A DNA stretch of 52,048 nt from positions 1-52,048 of the forward strand of contig CAJOLA010000003.1 in the NCBI GenBank assembly GCA_905235275.1, given 5' to 3'. Below the pieces are notes generated by a model. The model saw only the letters and a list, made by a program, of their open reading frames with translations. It ran no database searches and had not been told where the DNA came from. Shown piece after piece: positions 9,005 to 17,228 of this stretch. This stretch comes from an uncultured Lachnospiraceae bacterium. Lineage in GTDB: Bacteria; Bacillota; Clostridia; Lachnospirales; Lachnospiraceae. Numbering within the stretch: position 1 is the stretch's first letter; the number at the start of each line of letters is the position of its first letter. The translations under genes were made by a program, and so were the position numbers.

Positions 9005-9033
9005 ATTATAAAACACAAACATATGTTTGTAAA
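9005..9033 (-). promoter_or_regulatory. recA promoter
   Basis: TTTACA (9028-9033) and TATAAT (9005-9010) with exactly 17 bases between, on the minus strand, about 35 bases before the recA ATG. Confidence 0.8.
9015..9030. promoter_or_regulatory. Probable LexA operator (SOS box) in the recA promoter
   Basis: ACAAACATATGTTTGT is a perfect 16-bp palindrome sitting in the spacer of the recA promoter. It matches the Gram-positive SOS consensus CGAACATATGTTCG except for one symmetric change (G to A, C to T). The position would block RNA polymerase. LexA binding is inferred. Confidence 0.7.
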
Positions 9034-9055
9034 TACCAAAGATATAACTTTACAC

Positions 9056-9598
9056 TTATTTAATATCTGACAAAACGCCCCTGTTCTTTAGCAAATAATC
9101 AATAAGCGAAATGACCGTAAGCGCGAGTGCCACGTAAACCAAAATCTGAGTTATCACCCACATCGGTGTATTTTTGAAGTCGATTATTAAAAGCATCACG
9201 GCAAACATCTGCACTGCGGTTTTCCATTTGCCCCACCATCCCGCAGCGATAACATTTCCTTTTTCTGCGGCAATGAGTCTGAATCCGCTGATAATAAACT
9301 CACGCGCGATAATTATGATAACTATCCAGCCCTGAATTCGACCGAGCTCACAGAGTGCGATAAGCGCGGAATCAACAAGCAGCTTATCCGCAAGCGGATC
9401 CATAAACTTTCCGAAATTGGTAATCAGATTATATTTTCTTGCTATCTTTCCGTCGAGCATATCCGTAAAGGAGGCGGCAAGAAAGATTGCAAATGCTATC
9501 CAGTTATTGGCGCCGTTTCCGAAACTGCAGTACAGAAAGAAAAGAAACGGCGGTATCATACATACTCTGAGAATAGTAAGTTTATTGGGTAAATTCAT
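9056..9598 (-). CDS. pgsA: CDP-diacylglycerol--glycerol-3-phosphate 3-phosphatidyltransferase
   Basis: PgsA is the integral membrane enzyme that makes phosphatidylglycerol phosphate, the first step toward phosphatidylglycerol and cardiolipin. At 180 residues it is the usual size, with about five hydrophobic segments. The CDP-alcohol phosphotransferase signature is intact at about residues 45-70: DMLDGKIAR, then G, D and D at the expected spacing in NFGKFMDPLADKLL. GGAGG lies close before the ATG. It starts 12 bases after the rimO stop, so valS, rimO and pgsA probably share one transcript. The rimO-pgsA order is common in Firmicutes. Confidence 0.95.
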   Translation of the reverse strand: MNLPNKLTILRVCMIPPFLFFLYCSFGNGANNWIAFAIFLAASFTDMLDGKIARKYNLITNFGKFMDPLADKLLVDSALIALCELGRIQGWIVIIIIAREFIISGFRLIAAEKGNVIAAGWWGKWKTAVQMFAVMLLIIDFKNTPMWVITQILVYVALALTVISLIDYLLKNRGVLSDIK

Positions 9599-9610
9599 CT
9601 CGTCCTCCGT

Positions 9611-10951
9611 TTATTCAACAATGTCGCCTATAAGATCGTATTCCGTCGATCCCGTCACCTTCACCTTTACAAAGGTTCCGGAAACCATATCCCTGGAAGT
9701 ATCGGGACCGGGGTTGATAAATATGTTACCGTCAACGTCAGGTGCATCCCTGTAAGTTCTTGCAACATACACGTCATCCTCCGGTATAAATCCGTCAATG
9801 ATTGCAGTCATCGTCTTTCCGACAAAACGCTTTTGTATCTTCTCCGACACGGCCTGCTGCAGCTCCATAAGCTCCCCGCGTCTTTTTTCTTTTAAATCAT
9901 CCGGAATCTGTCCCGGAAACTTTGCGGCAGGCGTTCCTTCTTCGGCAGAATAAGTAAAAATACCGACCCTGTCGAGCTCGTTATATTTTATGAATTCCTT
10001 TAAGGTCTCGTGATCGTATGCGGTCTCACCCGGAAATCCGCTGATAAACGTTGTCCTTATGCAAATGTCCGGAACCTTATCACGCAGCTTCTTTATTATC
10101 TTCTCAATATGCTTTTTATCGGTCTTTCGCCCCATGTACTTAAGCACGGCGTCGGACGCATGTTGAATCGGCATATCAATATATTTGCAAAGCTTGGGTT
10201 CATTTTGCAAAAGAAAAATGAGATCGTCCGTTATCTCTTCGGGGTAACAGTACAAAAGTCTTATCCATTCAAGCCCCTGAATACCGGCAAGACCTTTTAT
10301 GAGCCTTGTAAGCATTTTATGTTTTCCGGGCAAATCGGTTCCGTACATCGTAACTTCCTGGGCAACAAGAATTATCTCCTTAGTGCCCGCAGCCACAAGG
10401 TCTCTTGCTCTTGCAAGAAGATAATCCATGGGATAGCTTCTGTATCTTCCCCTTATCTTCGGAATGATGCAATATGTACATTTCTTATCACAGCCTTCCG
10501 CAATCTTAAGATATTCATACCATCCGCCGGTAACGCTTACCCTGTCGGCTTTTACGACCGGCAGTCTGTCAGGCTGATCCATAAAATATTTTTCGCCGTC
10601 ACTAAGCGATGCCTTTACGGCATCAACAATCTTATCGATGGATGTCGTCCCGACAATGGCATCAATCTCCGGTATCTCGGTCAGTATCTCATCCTTATAG
10701 CGCTGGGCAAGACACCCCGTTACAATCAGAGACTTGCATGTCCCGTTTACCTTATATTCACTCATCTCAATGATGGTATTGATGCTTTCCTTTTTGGCAT
10801 CATCAATAAAGCAGCATGTATTAATGATAATAATGTCAGCCTGCATCTCATCATTGGTAAGCTCATATCCGTTGTCACCAAGCAGACCTATCATCTCTTC
10901 GGTATCAACGAGGTTTTTATCACATCCGAGCGAAACAAATAATATTTTCAT
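9611..10951 (-). CDS. rimO: Ribosomal protein S12 methylthiotransferase
   Basis: RimO is a radical-SAM enzyme that adds a methylthio group to an aspartate of ribosomal protein S12. The 446-residue protein has the three family parts. The N-terminal UPF0004 domain has its cluster cysteines in LGCDKNLVD, NTCCFIDDAKKES and TGCLAQRY. The radical-SAM core has EGCDKKCTYCIIPKIRGRYRS-like sequence with the CxxxCxxC motif at about 149-156. A TRAM domain forms the C-terminus. The related MiaB would carry a different N-terminal motif, and the S12-specific features favour RimO. Its ATG overlaps the valS stop by four bases, so translation is probably coupled. Confidence 0.95.
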   Translation of the reverse strand: MKILFVSLGCDKNLVDTEEMIGLLGDNGYELTNDEMQADIIIINTCCFIDDAKKESINTIIEMSEYKVNGTCKSLIVTGCLAQRYKDEILTEIPEIDAIVGTTSIDKIVDAVKASLSDGEKYFMDQPDRLPVVKADRVSVTGGWYEYLKIAEGCDKKCTYCIIPKIRGRYRSYPMDYLLARARDLVAAGTKEIILVAQEVTMYGTDLPGKHKMLTRLIKGLAGIQGLEWIRLLYCYPEEITDDLIFLLQNEPKLCKYIDMPIQHASDAVLKYMGRKTDKKHIEKIIKKLRDKVPDICIRTTFISGFPGETAYDHETLKEFIKYNELDRVGIFTYSAEEGTPAAKFPGQIPDDLKEKRRGELMELQQAVSEKIQKRFVGKTMTAIIDGFIPEDDVYVARTYRDAPDVDGNIFINPGPDTSRDMVSGTFVKVKVTGSTEYDLIGDIVE

Positions 10952-13578
10952 AGTTTCTCCAGGTTTTCTTTTACCTTCTCAAGCATCTGCCTGTATTTCT
11001 CAAGCTTTTCCCGCTCTTCATTTATCTTGGCTTCAGGCGCCTTCGCAACAAAGTTCTCATTGGAAAGCATACCCTCGCATCTTTTAACTTCACCCTCGAG
11101 TCTCTTCACCTCGGCGGTAAGCTTTTCTTTTTCCTGTTCAATGTCAACAAGGTCGCTTAACGGTATATATACGGTGGCATTCTCGATAACGGCAGTCACG
11201 CAGTCGGCATGCTCTTCTTTGTCATCACTTGAAAGCACAACTTCATTCGCGCCCGATAACAGTTTGAAAAATGCTTTTCCCTTTTCAAATATATCAAGAG
11301 TTTCGGCATTATTTGTCACCACATATATATCAAGCTTCTTGGAAGGAGGCACATCCTTATCGGCGCGAATATTACGAACGGCTTTAACTGCCTCACGGAT
11401 GTTTCCGGTTGCATATTCCTCTTTCGGGAAATTAAGCTCCTCGGAGTACCTCGGCCATTCGGAAATCACAATTGATTCCTCATCACTTTGCAGTGAGCAG
11501 AATATCTCCTCCGTAACAAAAGGCATGAACGGATGGAGCAGCTTTAAGATATTAAAGAGCACTTTTTTAAGCGTCCATACGGCCGCCTGCTTCGTGTCAT
11601 CCTTATCATCATAAAGACGCGCCTTTACCATCTCCACATACCAGTCGCAGAATTCATCCCATGCAAAGGCATCAATCTTATCATAAGCAATTCCAAGCTC
11701 ATACTTTTCAAGATTCTCGGTAACATCTTTAATAAGGGTATTCATCTTGGAAAGGATCCACTTGTCCGCATCCGTAAGATTCTCAGGCGCCGGTGCATTG
11801 TGATCTACAACAAGATCCTCATCGTTCATCATAATGAAACGTGCCGAGTTCCAGATCTTATTTGCAAAATTCCTTGATGCCTCAACTCTGGACATAAAGA
11901 ATCTCATGTCATTTCCGGGCGACGTATTGGAAATCAGAGATGCTCTGAGCGCATCTGCTCCGTACTGCTCAATCACGTCTATGGGATCGATACCGTTGCC
12001 CAGGGACTTACTCATCTTTCTACCCTGTTCATCACGAACAAGACCATGGAATAAAACGTCCTTAAACGGCGGCTTGCCCATGTGCTCATATCCTGAAAAT
12101 ATCATTCGGATAACCCAGAAAAATAAAATATCGTATCCCGTAACAAGTACCGACGTCGGATAGAAGAAATCAAGCTCCTTAGTATTTTCCGGCCAGCCAA
12201 GCGTCGAAAAAGGCCAAAGTGCTGACGAGAACCATGTATCAAGAGTATCCTCATCCTGTGTAAGCTTTCCGCCGCACTCAGGACAAACGCTTACATCCTC
12301 TGCCGATACCGTAATGTGATCGCACGAATCACAATAATAAGCGGGAATCCTGTGTCCCCACCAAAGCTGTCTTGAAATACACCAGTCACGGATATTGTCG
12401 GTCCAGTGATAATATGTCTTTTCAATGCTCGAAGGTATAAGACGTATCTCACCGCTCTTTACACCCTCAATTGCAGGCTTAATGAGATCGCCCATCTTAA
12501 CAAACCACTGTTCCTTAATCATCGGCTCAACAACGGTGGAGCATCTGTCATGAGTTCCGACGTTATGTATATGCTCTTTTATTCCGACAAGAAGGCCTTC
12601 ATCCTCAAGGTCCTTAACCACTGCCTTTCTTGCCTCATATCTGTCCATCCCCTGATATTTGCCGCCCTTTTCGTTAATCGTGGCGTCGTCGTTAAGAATA
12701 TTAATCTGGGGAAGTCCGTGTCTCTCACCGACCGCAAAGTCGTTAGGGTCATGCGCGGGAGTAATCTTAACAACACCCGTTCCGAACTCCATATCGACAT
12801 ATTCATCGGCAATAACGGGAATCTCACGTCCAACAAGAGGAAGCGTCACGGTCTTTCCGACAAGATCCTTATAGCGCTCATCTTCGGGATTAACTGCTAC
12901 CGCCGTATCACCGAGCATTGTCTCGGGTCTTGTTGTGGCAAGCTCCACAAACCTTCCCTCTTCACCGGTAACCGGATACTTAATATGGTAGAACTTACCC
13001 TGCTTTTCCTCGTACTCAACCTCGGCATCGGAAATAGAGGTCTTACATACCGGACACCAGTTAATGATACGTGCGCCCTTGTATATAAGTCCTTTTTCAT
13101 AAAGATTAATAAAAGAAGTCGTAACAGCGTCGGAGAGCCCTTCATCCATTGTGAAGCGCTCTCTTTCCCAATCACATGAGGAACCGATTTTTTTAAGCTG
13201 TGACGTAATGGTTCCTCCGTATTCCTCTTTCCATTCCCATGTTCTTTTAAGGAATGCCTCTCTGCCGATATCGTTTTTTTCTATCCCCTCTTCCTTTAAG
13301 GCGTTAATAACTTTAACCTCCGTGGAGATACTCGCATGATCCGTACCGGGAATCCAAAGAGCCGCATACCCTTGCATTCTTTTAAATCTTATGAGGATAT
13401 CCTGCATCGTGTTATCCAATGCATGCCCCATATGCAATTTACCGGTAACATTTGGCGGCGGCATTACAATCGTAAACGGTTTTTTGCTCTCATCTGCCTC
13501 CGCATGAAAATATCTGTTATCAAGCCATTTCTTATATAATCGTTCTTCTATGTCAGAAGGGGAATATTTTTTTTCCAA
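10948..13578 (-). CDS. valS: Valyl-tRNA synthetase
   Basis: ValS charges tRNA-Val in the cytosol. The 876-residue length is normal for the bacterial enzyme. The HIGH-type motif is in PPPNVTGKLHMGHAL (about 41-54) and the KMSKS motif in GRKMSKSLGNGIDP. A zinc-binding-like CxxC cluster (YYCDSCDH and CPECGGK) and the editing domain lie between them. The C-terminal 70 residues form the tRNA-binding coiled coil of ValRS. carD ends 24 bases upstream and rimO overlaps the end. I see no T-box leader in the short gap before the gene, so amino-acid control by T-box is not evident here. Confidence 0.98.
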   Translation of the reverse strand: MEKKYSPSDIEERLYKKWLDNRYFHAEADESKKPFTIVMPPPNVTGKLHMGHALDNTMQDILIRFKRMQGYAALWIPGTDHASISTEVKVINALKEEGIEKNDIGREAFLKRTWEWKEEYGGTITSQLKKIGSSCDWERERFTMDEGLSDAVTTSFINLYEKGLIYKGARIINWCPVCKTSISDAEVEYEEKQGKFYHIKYPVTGEEGRFVELATTRPETMLGDTAVAVNPEDERYKDLVGKTVTLPLVGREIPVIADEYVDMEFGTGVVKITPAHDPNDFAVGERHGLPQINILNDDATINEKGGKYQGMDRYEARKAVVKDLEDEGLLVGIKEHIHNVGTHDRCSTVVEPMIKEQWFVKMGDLIKPAIEGVKSGEIRLIPSSIEKTYYHWTDNIRDWCISRQLWWGHRIPAYYCDSCDHITVSAEDVSVCPECGGKLTQDEDTLDTWFSSALWPFSTLGWPENTKELDFFYPTSVLVTGYDILFFWVIRMIFSGYEHMGKPPFKDVLFHGLVRDEQGRKMSKSLGNGIDPIDVIEQYGADALRASLISNTSPGNDMRFFMSRVEASRNFANKIWNSARFIMMNDEDLVVDHNAPAPENLTDADKWILSKMNTLIKDVTENLEKYELGIAYDKIDAFAWDEFCDWYVEMVKARLYDDKDDTKQAAVWTLKKVLFNILKLLHPFMPFVTEEIFCSLQSDEESIVISEWPRYSEELNFPKEEYATGNIREAVKAVRNIRADKDVPPSKKLDIYVVTNNAETLDIFEKGKAFFKLLSGANEVVLSSDDKEEHADCVTAVIENATVYIPLSDLVDIEQEKEKLTAEVKRLEGEVKRCEGMLSNENFVAKAPEAKINEEREKLEKYRQMLEKVKENLEKL

Positions 13579-13602
13579 AACTAATACCTCTTGTTAATAT
13601 TT

Positions 13603-14097
13603 TTATCCGATGGACAAAAACGAATCCATCTCTTCGCTGATTGTGTCAAAATTACAATCCATGGCTACGGCCATCTCGCCGTATAAAAGCTTTCTTGCCG
13701 TTAAAAGCGTTCTGCTGTCAATAGACTTCATCTTACGGAGCTCTTTTGCTCTTTCATTTTTTATGTTGTATAAAAATCTGATCATATGAAGGAGCATTCC
13801 CGCATCCTGTGACTTAATAACGTTGTCATACTCCTTTGCGGAAAGATGCTTATTAAGATCCTCGTCGGTTTTACAATGCATCGCCTTGTGGCGAAGCTTA
13901 TCGCATTGTTGCTTTGAAATTATTCTACGCATAGGCACCTTATTATCCACGGGTGAATAAATAAAGCCTCTGTCATCAAAATACGGTTGCAAAAAATAAT
14001 AATCACCGCTTACATCCTTAATCGGCGGTGTGTCAATCTTGGAAACCGTACACACACCGATTACTCCGTACATTACCTTGTCGTCAACTTCAAACAC
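13603..14097 (-). CDS. CarD/CdnL family RNA polymerase-binding regulator
   Basis: CarD-family proteins bind the RNA polymerase beta subunit with an N-terminal Tudor-like domain and stabilise the open promoter complex with a helical C-terminal domain. The 164 residues fit this. The N-terminus MFEVDDKVMYGVIGVCTVSKID is the RNAP-interaction fold, and the rest is helical and basic, with RMIRFLYNIKNERAKELRKM-like content. The start is a GTG at 14097 with GGAG nine bases upstream. It has a good promoter and precedes valS by 24 bases, so it may be co-transcribed with valS-rimO-pgsA. The number of genes it affects cannot be told from sequence. Confidence 0.9.
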   Translation of the reverse strand: MFEVDDKVMYGVIGVCTVSKIDTPPIKDVSGDYYFLQPYFDDRGFIYSPVDNKVPMRRIISKQQCDKLRHKAMHCKTDEDLNKHLSAKEYDNVIKSQDAGMLLHMIRFLYNIKNERAKELRKMKSIDSRTLLTARKLLYGEMAVAMDCNFDTISEEMDSFLSIG

Positions 14098-14153
14098 TTA
14101 TATACACTCTCCTTTCTTAAAATTTAAACCATATTTTTGCGTATTTGTGTTAA

Positions 14154-14182
14154 ATTATAGCGTAAGTATGCCAAAAAATCAA
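14154..14182 (-). promoter_or_regulatory. Promoter for the carD-valS run
   Basis: TTGATT (14177-14182) and TATAAT (14154-14159) with a 17-base spacer on the minus strand, about 57 bases before the carD GTG. Confidence 0.72.
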
Positions 14183-14183
14183 A

Positions 14184-14220
14184 GAAATCCGCCTTACTTC
14201 CGATGAGTAAGACGGATTTC
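14184..14220 (-). terminator. Intrinsic terminator after the HPr-like gene
   Basis: An outer 8-bp stem GAAATCCG/CGGATTTC extends inward through CTTACT/AGTAAG with one mismatch. A T-rich tract ending in TTTTTT follows on the minus strand. The carD -35 overlaps this tract. Confidence 0.85.
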
Positions 14221-14242
14221 AAAAATTTCAAACAATTCAGTA

Positions 14243-14491
14243 TCAGGCTGAAAGGAACTCAGCTATTCCCTCAAGGGCACTTTCACAGTCTTCGCCCTCG
14301 GTAGATATATTAACTACCATGCCTTTTTTTAATCCGAAAGCCATAACCCCCATAAGACTTTTTGCATTGATATTCTTCCCATCACATTCAAGATCGATAT
14401 GTGATGAATATCCGCATGCTGTCTCCACGAGCTCGGCCACAGGATTGTCATATTTTTTGTTGATGTCTGATACTTCAATTGTTTTTTTCAT
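14243..14491 (-). CDS. HPr-like protein lacking the phosphorylatable histidine
   Basis: An 82-residue protein with the HPr fold pattern. Normal HPr carries phosphate from enzyme I to sugar permeases on His15 within GIHARPA. Here the aligned segment is KKYDNPVAEL, with Tyr14 at the histidine position and Asn16 replacing the partner arginine. The regulatory serine site is kept: NAKSLMGVMAFG, Ser45. This pattern resembles Bacillus Crh, which has lost the histidine but is phosphorylated on Ser46 by HPr kinase and acts in catabolite control with CcpA. A regulatory rather than transport role is therefore inferred. The ATG at 14491 is preferred over a TTG five codons earlier because GAGGTG lies seven bases before it. 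It has its own promoter and terminator. Confidence 0.85.
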   Translation of the reverse strand: MKKTIEVSDINKKYDNPVAELVETACGYSSHIDLECDGKNINAKSLMGVMAFGLKKGMVVNISTEGEDCESALEGIAEFLSA

Positions 14492-14526
14492 ATAATCACA
14501 CCTCAAAAATTAGTATATTTCTACTT

Positions 14527-14555
14527 TATATACAGCATGATTTAATGAAAGTCAA
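14527..14555 (-). promoter_or_regulatory. Promoter for the HPr-like gene
   Basis: TTGACT (14550-14555, overlapping the preceding stop codon) and TATATA (14527-14532) with a 17-base spacer, about 36 bases before the ATG. Confidence 0.75.
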
Positions 14556-15448
14556 CTTTTTTTTACCAGAATTTTTTTTGATTTTCTGTCATACACATAT
14601 ACACTGTCTGATAAAATCTCATCTTCCGCCACTCCTTTGGCGTTGATTTCCTGTACTATATCAGCAAGCTCAGTCGGCGAAATCTTCTCATCTTTAGGTA
14701 CTATTATAAGCTCATGTACCGACGACGGAAGGATATACAGATCTCTCTCAAGCCTGTCGCTGAAATCCTTTATTACACCGTCATACAGTATACAGCCTGC
14801 GCCGTTAATATGTGTTGTATTGGTCAAAACGTACATCGCCGGTTCATTATTATCATCATCCCGGTATATTTTTTCTCCGGATAACTCATTTAAGAAATAT
14901 GTTATTGGAGCAATTCTTGCTTCCAAAAGCTTCGGCGTATTTTTTTGTGCCACGGTAAAAATATCTTTGTCCGATACGTTCCATTTTTTAAGGTACTCGT
15001 TCTTTATAATCGTTGTGGCAATATTATCTTCAAAATGTTGCACTATACAGTAATATACGATTGCAAGATCGAGAAATTTTTTATGCGGCACATCCTTTAA
15101 CATCTCTTTGTTCTTCTCATAATTGACCACTTTGTAAATTATTCGGTTCTTAAGATTCTCATAATCATTAAAAAACTCAGGATCAAAACATACCGAATCC
15201 CGGTTTCTGTAGTAAACAGATAAAATATTGTTCATGATATCGTCAAGGTCTTTTCCCGCCTTAAAATCTTCGTAATAGTCGTTTAAATAAATTGCGGGTG
15301 CAACGCTATACCCTTCTTCGAGTATCACCAGTCCGTCCAATTGCTTTCCGTTGTTTTTGACGACTTTGTTGATAAAAACTTTTCCCCCTTCCCCGGCTGT
15401 GGTAACAGCGCGATTTTTGATGAATTCAATAAAATTATCGTACTCCAT
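14552..15448 (-). CDS. DUF5688-like protein of unknown function
   Basis: A soluble protein of 298 residues without signal peptide or membrane segments. I recognise the DUF5688 pattern, found mainly in Lachnospiraceae and often in several copies per genome. It opens with YDNFIEFIKNRAV, and a middle region has GLVILEEGYSVAPAIYLNDY. The C-terminus has HELIIVPKDE and a final SDSVYVYDRKSKKILV strand pair. No catalytic motif is evident, and its function is unknown. The ATG at 15448 is preferred over a start 21 codons upstream because GGAAGG lies six bases before it. Upstream DNA is extremely A/T-rich and contains the pepD terminator and a consensus-like promoter. Confidence 0.75.
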   Translation of the reverse strand: MEYDNFIEFIKNRAVTTAGEGGKVFINKVVKNNGKQLDGLVILEEGYSVAPAIYLNDYYEDFKAGKDLDDIMNNILSVYYRNRDSVCFDPEFFNDYENLKNRIIYKVVNYEKNKEMLKDVPHKKFLDLAIVYYCIVQHFEDNIATTIIKNEYLKKWNVSDKDIFTVAQKNTPKLLEARIAPITYFLNELSGEKIYRDDDNNEPAMYVLTNTTHINGAGCILYDGVIKDFSDRLERDLYILPSSVHELIIVPKDEKISPTELADIVQEINAKGVAEDEILSDSVYVYDRKSKKILVKKS

Positions 15449-15583
15449 CTCTCTGTCCTTCCATAAATTTATATTTTTATAGTTTGGTTTTTGATTTAGG
15501 GAAAATGTCAAAAAATTGAAAAAAATTAAAAAGAAAAAAATCAGATTAGAAAAAAATTTAATGAATTTTCGAAAAATAAAAAA

Positions 15584-15605
15584 CCGAACCCAAAGATGAG
15601 TTCGG
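15584..15605 (-). terminator. Intrinsic terminator after pepD
   Basis: CCGAAC/GTTCGG stem with a 10-base loop, followed on the minus strand by TTTTTTATTTTT. It is immediately downstream of a consensus-like promoter on the same strand. Confidence 0.82.
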
Positions 15606-15610
15606 GGGGT

Positions 15611-15639
15611 ATAATATTATACGTATATATTTTTGTCAA
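15611..15639 (-). promoter_or_regulatory. Consensus-like promoter directly before a terminator
   Basis: TTGACA (15634-15639) and TATTAT (15611-15616) with a 17-base spacer on the minus strand, in the pepD-DUF5688 gap. The predicted start falls on the edge of the terminator hairpin at 15584-15605, so transcripts would be very short unless they read through into the DUF5688-like gene. Confidence 0.6.
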
Positions 15640-15651
15640 GAACGAAAAGTA

Positions 15652-17097
15652 TTAAAATTTCATTAACACTTCTTTTATGATTTCCCAGTACATTTCAGCC
15701 GATTTAATATCGATTTTTTCGTTATAGGTATGGATATCATAAATGTCCGGACCAAATGACACACAGTCGAGCCCGGGTATATTCTTTGAAAAAATTCCGC
15801 ATTCCACACTCGCATGAATCACTTCAATTTGCGCCTTTTTCCCTGACTTTTCCTCGTAAACACGGGTGATCAAATCCCTCAACGAAGACTCCGGTCTGTA
15901 AGTCCAAATCTCCGTCTCGGCACCAAAAGAGATTTCTGCTCCCAACCGGTTAACAATATTTCTTACAACCTCTTTAAGAAAATCTCTTTGAGCTTCAACA
16001 TTGCTTCTTAAACAAATTGTCATTTTGATGTGATTTAAATCGGCTTTTACGATACCAAGATTAAGCGATGTCTCAGTCATCGGTTCTTCCTGTGCAAACA
16101 TCCTTACAACGCCGTCAGGAACCTCTGTTAAAAGCGCGGTAATCGTATTACTGTCATCCCCCGTGATAACCTGCTCATTTTCTTTAAAGCCTTCATCCAC
16201 ACATTCAATCTTCATATTCGGATCGGAAAGTTTAAATGCGTCGATAATTTTATCCGATTCCTCTTTAAAAATCCGCTCAAACTCCCGGGGTGCCGTTTCG
16301 GATGAGATAACAGCCTCACAGCTCTTTGCTATGGCATTATCCTTTCCGCCGCCGTCTATGCTTACAAAGCGCACACCGACGCCTTTCAAATTCATCATAA
16401 GCATCAGCCTTCCGAGAAGTCTGTACGCATTTCCCCTGTTTTTTATTATCTCAATACCGGAATGACCTCCCGTAAGATTACTAAACGTTATTTTATAAAA
16501 ATATCCGTCAGCCGGCTCGCTTTTAATATCTTTTTCTATAACACAAAGCGTAGAACCCGCACATCCGGCAGTAAAGATACCGTCATCCTCAGAATCGATA
16601 TTAAGCATGTAATTGCTGCGCAAATCGCTCATATCCATGGCGGCCGCGCCAAGCATGCCTATCTCTTCGTCCGTCGTAAATACGCCCTCGATATTCGGAT
16701 GATCAAAATCATTGTCGTCAAGCACCGCAAGCGTATACGCAACGCCTATTCCGTCATCCGCGCCAAGCGTAGTGCCGTTCGCCCTCAGATATTCACCGTC
16801 CAAAACAAGCTCTATACCCTCTTTTAAGAAATCTTTTTTCCCGTCCTTTGATACGGTTACCATATCCAAATGGCTTTGCAGCATCACGGTAATATCACTG
16901 TTGCCGTTTTTTGAAGCGTCTTTAAAGACAACAACGTTTCCGCTCTCGTCTTTTCTGTATTTAAGGCCGCGTTCCTTTGCGAAATCAACAATGTACTTAC
17001 TTGCGGCATCCGTATTTCCGGAACCGTGCGGAATTGCGGAAATTTCTTCGAAAAATTTCCAGAATTTATATTTTTCACTCAATTTTGAAATACTCAT
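15652..17097 (-). CDS. pepD: Aminoacyl-histidine dipeptidase (M20 family)
   Basis: A cytosolic zinc dipeptidase of 481 residues that cleaves Xaa-His and other dipeptides. The M20C family features are clear. The first metal histidine is in VMLQSHLDMVTV. The bridging aspartate is in GADDGIGVAY. The catalytic Glu pair is in FTTDEEIGMLGA. A C-terminal histidine in SVECGIFSKNIPG and DIHTYNE completes the site. The early EISAIPHGSGNT motif is typical of PepD. It is divergent from rpsT with a 130-base shared upstream region and ends in an intrinsic terminator. It probably works in peptide use for amino-acid supply. Confidence 0.93.
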   Translation of the reverse strand: MSISKLSEKYKFWKFFEEISAIPHGSGNTDAASKYIVDFAKERGLKYRKDESGNVVVFKDASKNGNSDITVMLQSHLDMVTVSKDGKKDFLKEGIELVLDGEYLRANGTTLGADDGIGVAYTLAVLDDNDFDHPNIEGVFTTDEEIGMLGAAAMDMSDLRSNYMLNIDSEDDGIFTAGCAGSTLCVIEKDIKSEPADGYFYKITFSNLTGGHSGIEIIKNRGNAYRLLGRLMLMMNLKGVGVRFVSIDGGGKDNAIAKSCEAVISSETAPREFERIFKEESDKIIDAFKLSDPNMKIECVDEGFKENEQVITGDDSNTITALLTEVPDGVVRMFAQEEPMTETSLNLGIVKADLNHIKMTICLRSNVEAQRDFLKEVVRNIVNRLGAEISFGAETEIWTYRPESSLRDLITRVYEEKSGKKAQIEVIHASVECGIFSKNIPGLDCVSFGPDIYDIHTYNEKIDIKSAEMYWEIIKEVLMKF

Positions 17098-17144
17098 AAT
17101 TTAAACCCCGTTTATTATTTATTTACATACCGATGGTATTTCGG

Positions 17145-17173
17145 TTGACATTTTCCGACTATATCTATAAAAT
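17145..17173 (+). promoter_or_regulatory. rpsT promoter
   Basis: TTGACA (17145-17150) and TAAAAT (17168-17173) with a 17-base spacer. The predicted leader is about 50 bases and carries AGGAGG at 17213-17218. Confidence 0.8.
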
Positions 17174-17228
17174 GGCAAGGTATGTTTAATGCAATGAATT
17201 AACAAATATATCAGGAGGAATTACTTTT

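Noticed and set aside
10010-10942. 310-codon open frame on the plus strand
   Set aside because: It lies wholly antisense to rimO, a complete and well-conserved gene. It is a shadow frame with no ribosome binding site or recognisable domain.
12406-13179. 257-codon open frame on the plus strand
   Set aside because: It is antisense to the conserved N-terminal half of valS, and the translation has no family features.
13579-14242. T-box leader for valS
   Set aside because: The only upstream gap before valS is 24 bases, and the gap before carD holds just a promoter and the HPr-like terminator. No T-box sequence or specifier hairpin was seen.
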